DNA from: Panacagrimonas sp052386745
GTDB taxonomy: Bacteria; Pseudomonadota; Gammaproteobacteria; Nevskiales; Nevskiaceae
Length of the DNA stretch: 64,000 nt
Assembly: GCA_052386745.1 (NCBI GenBank)
Contig: JBQTJW010000007.1
Coordinates: forward strand, 62,001 to 126,000
Direction: 5' to 3'
Positions 59,042-64,000 of the stretch are shown here, one piece after another (the first letter of the stretch is position 1; each line of letters starts with the position of its first letter). The position numbers were made by a program, and so were the translations under genes. The notes under the pieces are model-generated. The model was not told where the DNA came from. It did not search any database and saw only the letters and a list, made by a program, of their open reading frames with translations.

Positions 59042-60052
59042 ATGGATCGCTTCGACACCGATGTGATGGATGACCTGATGGATGCTGCCGACGCCCCCGC
59101 GGGCAGCGCGATGGACGATTTCGACGGCGCCGATGGCTTCGACGATTTCGACGGCGGCGACGAGGGCGATGCCTTCCTCGGTCGCATCATCGGTGGCCTG
59201 GGCAACCTGCTCGGCGGCGCCGGCGCGAATGCCTTCGACGAGGACGGCTTCGACGAAGACGGCTTTGACGACGGCTTCGACGAGGATGGTTTCGACGCAG
59301 CCGCCGACGACTACGATTCCTTTGACGACGCCGTTGCCGACGCGCTCGACGCCGAGGACGGCGACGAGTTCTTCCGTCGCATCGCGCGGCTCGCGCGCGG
59401 CGCGGCGCGCGGCATCGGTCGCGTGGCGGGCACGGTGGGACGGGGCATCGGCCAGGCGGCGCGCGTCGTGGGCCCCATCGCCAGCATGATCCCGCTGCCG
59501 CAGGCGCAGATGATCGGCCGGCTTGCCAATGTCGCAGGCCGCCTGCTGGCGGATGGCGCCGACGAGTTCGAGGCCATCGATGCCCTGGTGGAAGAGTTCG
59601 ACGAGGAAGCGCTCGACGCGGCCGCGCCGGTGGTCGCCGGGCTGGCCCTGCGCCGTGCCGTGCCCAACGTCGCGCGCATGCCGCGGCCGGCCCGCCGGCG
59701 CCTGGTGCGCGCGGTATCGCAGGCCACGCGCACGGCGGTGCGTCGCCAGGGCGCTCCCGCTGCCCGCGCCGTGACCCGCGTCGTGCGCACCGCCGCCCGC
59801 GCCGCGCAGGCACGCCGGATCGCCCCGCGCACGCTGCCGCAGGTGGTTCGCCGCGTCACGCAGCAGGTGCTGCAACGCCCGGCCGCGGCACGTCCGCTCA
59901 GCCGTCCGCTGACCCCGCCGGCCCGGCGCGTGGTCCCGCGCCCGCGCGTGGCGGCGGGCGCTGCCCGGCGTGGCCACGTGTGCCGCCATTGCGGCACGCA
60001 CCAGCTGCACTTCCGCGGTCCGGTGCGCATTTCCATCCAGGGCCGTCGCTGA
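59042..60052 (+). CDS. DGFD-repeat protein, acidic head and basic tail (paralogue 2)
   Basis: 336 residues from ATG 59042, nine bases after AGGAG. Same architecture as its neighbour: acidic head (DGFDDFDGGDEGDAF and, near residues 63-82, DEDGFDEDGFDDGFDEDGF), the shared motif AVADALDAEDGDEFFRRI, a Gly/Arg helix region, SMIPLPQAQMIGRLANVAGR, DEFEAIDALVEEFDEEAL, then the basic tail ending FRGPVRISIQGRR. Unlike paralogue 1 it has VCRHCGTHQLH before the end, a possible C-x-x-C zinc site. No known domain recognised; arisen by duplication. Function unknown. Confidence 0.85.
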   Translation: MDRFDTDVMDDLMDAADAPAGSAMDDFDGADGFDDFDGGDEGDAFLGRIIGGLGNLLGGAGANAFDEDGFDEDGFDDGFDEDGFDAAADDYDSFDDAVADALDAEDGDEFFRRIARLARGAARGIGRVAGTVGRGIGQAARVVGPIASMIPLPQAQMIGRLANVAGRLLADGADEFEAIDALVEEFDEEALDAAAPVVAGLALRRAVPNVARMPRPARRRLVRAVSQATRTAVRRQGAPAARAVTRVVRTAARAAQARRIAPRTLPQVVRRVTQQVLQRPAAARPLSRPLTPPARRVVPRPRVAAGAARRGHVCRHCGTHQLHFRGPVRISIQGRR

Positions 60053-60119
60053 AGCGCAGGCGCTGCAACGCGGCAAGCGGGCCGGGCGCATCCCGGCGGC
60101 GGTGAGGCGGAGAACGGGC

Positions 60120-61451
60120 ATGTCGGCCAGGGCCTTCCTGAGAACCAAGATGCTGGGGCTGTCGGCCCGTCTGCGGCGGCTCTCGCGCGTCGAGCACGGC
60201 TTTGTCGGCCTGCGCCCGCAGGACCTGCGCTTTGCTCCGTCCCGGGCGCACTTCGACGCCGCCAACGCCCGCCTCGCCGGCATCGAGCAGCAGGCCCTGG
60301 CCCGCTTCGCCAGGCTGGAACGCAGCTGGCAGCGGGCGCCGCTGCCGCAGGTGCTGATCGACATCGCCTACGTGGAGCGCGAGCTGGACCGGGCGCGGCG
60401 CGCCTTCGGCATGTTCTTCGAGGTGTTCGCGCAGCGCGGCACCAGTTTTGGATCGGCGATGGCGGCGCACGACGTGATTGCCGAGGACTGCTACGTGGCC
60501 GTGCGCCAGCACGCGCCGGATATCTTCCGCGGCCGTCTGCTCAAGCCGCTGTGCTACATGGAGCACGGGTTTTCGCCTGCCACCATGCGGCGTGGCGTGC
60601 AGCTCAACCGCCTGCTCGGCGAACCCAATCCCTTCCCCCTGATCCGCATTCCCTGGGACCGCGAGCATCCCTGGCAGTCGGTCTTCCTGCACGAGGTTGC
60701 GCACAACCTGCAGGCGGACCTGGGCATCTGGCAGGAGAACCGCGTGGCCGTGCTGCGCAGGGTGCTCACCGGTCTGCGCGAGCCAGCGCTGGCGCGCATT
60801 TACGGGCTCTGGCACAAGGAAATCTTTGCCGACCTCGCCGCCATCCTGCTGGCCGGCCCGGCCGCCGCCTGGGGCATGGCCGAATTCCTGGCCCACCCGG
60901 TGCCGCGGGTGCTTACCTACCGTCCCGGCGGCGCGCATCCCACCGGCTACGTGCGCATCCTCATCTTGGCGGAAATGCTGCGGCGCATGGGCTTTGGCCG
61001 CGATGGCGAGCACCTGACCGAGGTGTGGAACACGCTGTACAACCCCAGGCGCGGTCACCGGCTGCCGGCGCGGCTGCTGCAAAGCAGTCGCGACGTGATT
61101 CCGCAGATCGTGGACGAGATCGCCTTCCAGACCCGGCGCAATCTTGCCCAGCGCGCGCTGGTCGACGTCCTGCCGTTCACCGCGGCCGACGAGGCCGCCA
61201 TCTGCCGTGCGGGCCGCGCCCTGTCGGCGGCGCAGCCCCCCAGCCCGGAGTTGCCGCCGCGGCACCTGGTGAGCGCTGCGGCCTACGCGCTTGCGGACGG
61301 GCGCATCGGCCCGCAGCGGCTGTCCACGATGGTCACCCGCCTGCTCAACCGCGACCGCTCCGACACCCCCACCCCGGTGCCCGAAGTGCTGATGCGGGCG
61401 CCATCACCGTCAACGGCCCACCGTACTGCCGCGCAGCGCGTGGCCGCCTAG
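60120..61451 (+). CDS. Predicted zinc metallopeptidase of unknown family
   Basis: 443 residues from ATG 60120, seven bases after GGAG; the open frame upstream overlaps paralogue 2. FLHEVAHNLQADLG (about residue 195) is an HEXXH zinc site, and about 45 residues later WHKEIFADLAAILLAGPAAA supplies an E-x-x-x-D, the gluzincin arrangement. Further conserved-looking segments are CYMEHGFSPATMRRGVQL, IRIPWDREHPWQSV and TYRPGGAHPTGYVRILILAE. No signal peptide or membrane helix, so probably cytoplasmic. Peptidase activity and any link with the flanking DGFD proteins are inferred. Confidence 0.75.
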   Translation: MSARAFLRTKMLGLSARLRRLSRVEHGFVGLRPQDLRFAPSRAHFDAANARLAGIEQQALARFARLERSWQRAPLPQVLIDIAYVERELDRARRAFGMFFEVFAQRGTSFGSAMAAHDVIAEDCYVAVRQHAPDIFRGRLLKPLCYMEHGFSPATMRRGVQLNRLLGEPNPFPLIRIPWDREHPWQSVFLHEVAHNLQADLGIWQENRVAVLRRVLTGLREPALARIYGLWHKEIFADLAAILLAGPAAAWGMAEFLAHPVPRVLTYRPGGAHPTGYVRILILAEMLRRMGFGRDGEHLTEVWNTLYNPRRGHRLPARLLQSSRDVIPQIVDEIAFQTRRNLAQRALVDVLPFTAADEAAICRAGRALSAAQPPSPELPPRHLVSAAAYALADGRIGPQRLSTMVTRLLNRDRSDTPTPVPEVLMRAPSPSTAHRTAAQRVAA

Positions 61452-61497
61452 CTGAAGCCCGATTTCACGAACGCATCGAGACCCCCAGAGGACGACC

Positions 61498-63390
61498 ATG
61501 ACCACCCAGAGCAATGCATTCAACAGCAGCGATGGCACCGGCAACCGCCGCCTCGCGCTGGACAACCTCATTCGCCGGGAACTCAAGGTGGGTGATCCGA
61601 GCAACGCCGGGCAGATCGCCCAGGCCTTGCTGTCGCGCTACAGCGGCGACCCGCGCGCCCAGGCCATTGCCTCCGAGGCGCGCGGAATGCCGTTCCTCCA
61701 GACCCAGGCCCTCGGCCCGGTGACGGCACCCCGCAAGAGCGCCACCGAAGGCGACCTGATGGAGGCGATGGACGACGTCAACAAGGACCTGCAGGTGCTG
61801 CTCGACAGCAACCTGCTCAAGGACGCCGTCTCCGAGCTTCGTGGTTGGGCGGCCGGCATCCGGTCGGTGATGAACGAGGCCGTGCCCAGTGCGCGCCAGG
61901 CCATCGACCGCCAGCAGCGCGACAAGACCTTTGCCCTGCGCCGGCAGCTCGGCGATTACGCGCGCCTCGCGAGGCTCGCGGGTGTACTGACTCCTGCGTC
62001 GAATGATGACTATCGCAGCCTCGCCGGCAGCCTAGATGAAGTGGCCAACGTGCTTCTGGTGGTGATGGGTGAAGCGCTTTCGGAGCACGGACTGGAGTCC
62101 GGCGACTACATTCCGGAAGCGCCCCTTTCGGAACTCGAAGGCCGTCGCTCAATGGTTCTGTCGGCACTGCGCAATCTCACGGGTGGCGTTGCTGCCTCGC
62201 AGGATCAATCGACTTGGCCTTGGGGTATCAATGCTTACGGGCGCTTGCTGACTTTGCTCAACCAGGACGGTCAGGCCGAACTGCGCTCGCTGCTGACCGA
62301 AGCGGAGCTGGGCCGAGTGATGGATAGCCTGGTGAGTCGTGCCGGCAATGGCGAGGGCGACGGATTGCGTGCACTCGGTGCGACAGCTCAGATCGAGCTA
62401 GGGCGCATGCGTCGCCTGATTGCCTACTGGCCGCGCTTGGGCACCAAGTCGCCGGCCATGGCCAATTTCCTGCGCGCGCTGGAACTATTCGTTGCGGCCT
62501 TTGACTCGTCAGCCGGCTCGCGACTGCTGGTAATTGCGCGCCCACCCATACTGGCTTATGGCATCGCGCAAAGACTGAACCGCGGGACACCAGCCCAGCG
62601 TTTGCAGATGCTTGCGCTGCTGCGCGCGCAGTTTGCCGCCGACGTGGATTGCTTCCTGGCCTGCGGTTGCGGCGACGATACCGAACAGCAGCGGCAGGTG
62701 ATTCTGGACAAGCTGTTGTACGACCTGGACCGCAGCGTCGATCTCTACGCTCTTGGCATTGGACCACCTGTCGGCGTCCTCGGCGATTTCGGCCCCGTGG
62801 AATGGAGGGCACTGGGATACTCACGATTGTTCAGTCTGTCCGCGCTGGACATCAGAGGGTCGGCATTGCTGTCGGCGACCTCGGCCGCAACGAATGCAGG
62901 AGCGAATCCAGTGCAAGCGGCGGCAGTGGCAAATGCCGCTGTCGACGCCGCCGCGACGGGCGGCACTCAAGCGCAGGTCAATGCGGCCGCTGCGTCGGCG
63001 GCCAACCAGCAGGGCGCCTCAGTAGCGGTAGCAGCGGCAGTCGTCGCGGCGACGAGGATAGTTGTGACGCTGCACGGGCCACTCACAGAACTGGCAAACA
63101 ACACCGATATTCCTTCTGTGCCGGGAGATCGGATTCGCGAGGCCGCCACTGCGGAATTGCATGCCCAGGTCCTCGCCGAGGCCAATTGGTGGGTTATGGT
63201 TGAAGCGATGTCTCCCAGCTGCAGCCGACAGCAAAGGTTGAGAGATGCTGTGACCGATCTGCTGAATCGCGCACGAGTCGATCTCGACGCGACCGACGTG
63301 AATGCCCCGCAACTCCCCGAAATTCGCCTGCCTGCCGATTCCGCCACCGGCATGACAGTGCTGGCCGTCGGAACCGACGAAGTCTGGTGA
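61498..63390 (+). CDS. Large helical protein of unknown function in the DGFD cluster
   Basis: 630 residues from ATG 61498 behind AGAGGA. No known domain recognised. Mostly helical by composition; residues 60-340 contain regular hydrophobic heptad-like segments (MDDVNKDLQVLLDSNLLKDA). Cys residues cluster at DCFLACGCGDD (about 383). An Ala/Asn-rich, low-complexity stretch (about 460-520) includes ANPVQAAAVANAAVDAAATG. Third-position GC falls from about residue 160 on, compared with the start of the gene and the neighbours. Spaced 46 bp after the metallopeptidase gene and 25 bp before the next, so cotranscription is likely. Confidence 0.75.
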   Translation: MTTQSNAFNSSDGTGNRRLALDNLIRRELKVGDPSNAGQIAQALLSRYSGDPRAQAIASEARGMPFLQTQALGPVTAPRKSATEGDLMEAMDDVNKDLQVLLDSNLLKDAVSELRGWAAGIRSVMNEAVPSARQAIDRQQRDKTFALRRQLGDYARLARLAGVLTPASNDDYRSLAGSLDEVANVLLVVMGEALSEHGLESGDYIPEAPLSELEGRRSMVLSALRNLTGGVAASQDQSTWPWGINAYGRLLTLLNQDGQAELRSLLTEAELGRVMDSLVSRAGNGEGDGLRALGATAQIELGRMRRLIAYWPRLGTKSPAMANFLRALELFVAAFDSSAGSRLLVIARPPILAYGIAQRLNRGTPAQRLQMLALLRAQFAADVDCFLACGCGDDTEQQRQVILDKLLYDLDRSVDLYALGIGPPVGVLGDFGPVEWRALGYSRLFSLSALDIRGSALLSATSAATNAGANPVQAAAVANAAVDAAATGGTQAQVNAAAASAANQQGASVAVAAAVVAATRIVVTLHGPLTELANNTDIPSVPGDRIREAATAELHAQVLAEANWWVMVEAMSPSCSRQQRLRDAVTDLLNRARVDLDATDVNAPQLPEIRLPADSATGMTVLAVGTDEVW

Positions 63391-63415
63391 AACCCTATCC
63401 GACCAGGAGCTTCTC

Positions 63416-64000
63416 ATGCCCACCCCATTTCAAACCCTCACCGACCGCATCCGCACCGGCCAGACCGCATTCCACACGCTGCAATTTCAAGCGACGGCCG
63501 CTGCTGCAACCGATGCCCGACTACAGAACATTGAGACGGCCATGGACATCATTTCAAGGAAAAGCCCGCCTGCGTTGACCAAAGTCGAAGAGAGTCTTGA
63601 TCTCATCAAACAGGCAATAACGCGCATTGCCGACAAGCCCCAACCTTCTCTCGATGGCGTGCAGACGCAGCTGCAGCTGCAGAGGATCGAGAGCGCGATC
63701 CGCGATGGGAATGAACCCCCGGCCGGCCCCTTGTCGGCCAGCGCCCGGCTGATCCTCAACTTCACCACGCAGCTGCGGGTGATCGTGCTCGACAAGCATC
63801 GGCAACGCGCCGATCAGAAGCTCGGACAGCTGGAACATATCCAGAAGCAGCTTGCGGAGCGGTTCGCCGTGGGCAGCGAGGCTGCGCGGCAATGCCGCGG
63901 CATTCTGGCGCCGGCGCCGGACCTGCTCAAGAGCTTCGAGGGATTCTCGGTCCTTCCGAGCCTGGAACGCATTGACGCTTACGTGCAGACGCTGCATCGC
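63416..64000 (+). CDS. Helical protein of unknown function (3' end beyond window)
   Basis: ATG 63416, six bases after AGGAG, opens a frame that stays open to the window edge (195 codons). It begins MPTPFQTLTDRIRTGQTAFH and is rich in Gln, Leu and Ala with coiled-coil-like segments (TQLQLQRIESAIRD, QKLGQLEHIQKQLAERFAV). No signal peptide or recognised domain. As the fifth gene in line with close spacing it probably belongs to the same operon as the DGFD and metallopeptidase genes. Function unknown. Confidence 0.75.
   Translation, partial: MPTPFQTLTDRIRTGQTAFHTLQFQATAAAATDARLQNIETAMDIISRKSPPALTKVEESLDLIKQAITRIADKPQPSLDGVQTQLQLQRIESAIRDGNEPPAGPLSASARLILNFTTQLRVIVLDKHRQRADQKLGQLEHIQKQLAERFAVGSEAARQCRGILAPAPDLLKSFEGFSVLPSLERIDAYVQTLHR

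Noticed and set aside
58000..59300. Short tandem repeats that could suggest a CRISPR array
   Set aside because: The repeats are in-frame GACGGCTTCGAC-type codons of DGFD units with no spacers of constant length; no cas genes are present.

Overview
The window is high-GC bacterial DNA with the gene content of a motile, rod-shaped gammaproteobacterium. The FleN-FliA-CheY-CheZ-CheA-MotCD order, the RodA-PBP2-MreDCB block, GatCAB, Hsp33 and a PiuC-linked TonB receptor together suggest Lysobacterales (Xanthomonadales) or a close relative. This is an inference from gene order and protein motifs, not from a database match.

Layout. (1) 1-16044, plus strand: the end of a flagellar/chemotaxis locus. 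It holds FleN (cut by the window edge), FliA, a first signalling set (CheY, CheZ, CheA, MotC, MotD, CheW), then a second set (STAS protein, CheY, CheA with a P2 domain, CheW, a triple-PAS chemoreceptor, CheR, CheD, CheB, a short membrane-hairpin receptor). (2) 16062-21777, minus strand: the cell-shape operon mreB-mreC-mreD-mrdA-rodA. (3) 21881-26713, plus: gatC-gatA-gatB, hslO and a SET-domain gene whose TTG start overlaps the hslO stop codon. (4) 26819-29615: an aldehyde dehydrogenase, a RIO kinase and a 32-residue lysine-rich small protein. (5) 29767-39472, minus: a ten-gene iron-uptake and reduction operon (TonB receptor, PiuC, TonB, ExbB, ExbD, PepSY membrane protein, DUF2271, DUF4198, ApbE, diflavin reductase) behind a possible Fur box.

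(6) 39832-47277: a decayed 7.4-kb genomic island in the 3' end of tRNA-Leu(CAG), bounded by a perfect 24-bp direct repeat. Its integrase, type III restriction-modification genes, SNF2-type helicase, AddA-like nuclease-helicase and KfrA-like gene all carry internal deletions or frameshifts. A Phd/PemK-type toxin-antitoxin pair with its operator-promoter is intact. (7) 47401-57410, plus: RNase R, an OmpA-family lipoprotein, RlmB, a Sel1-like protein, a membrane PAS-GGDEF protein with a degenerate EAL domain, and a long-chain acyl-CoA synthetase.

(8) 57914-64000 (open at the window end), plus: the best candidate for an undescribed system. Five closely spaced genes encode two paralogous proteins with an acidic DGFD-repeat head and an arginine/alanine-rich tail, a predicted HEXXH metallopeptidase, a 630-residue protein of no recognised family, and a helical protein cut by the window edge. 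I recognise no established family for the cluster, and its function is unknown.
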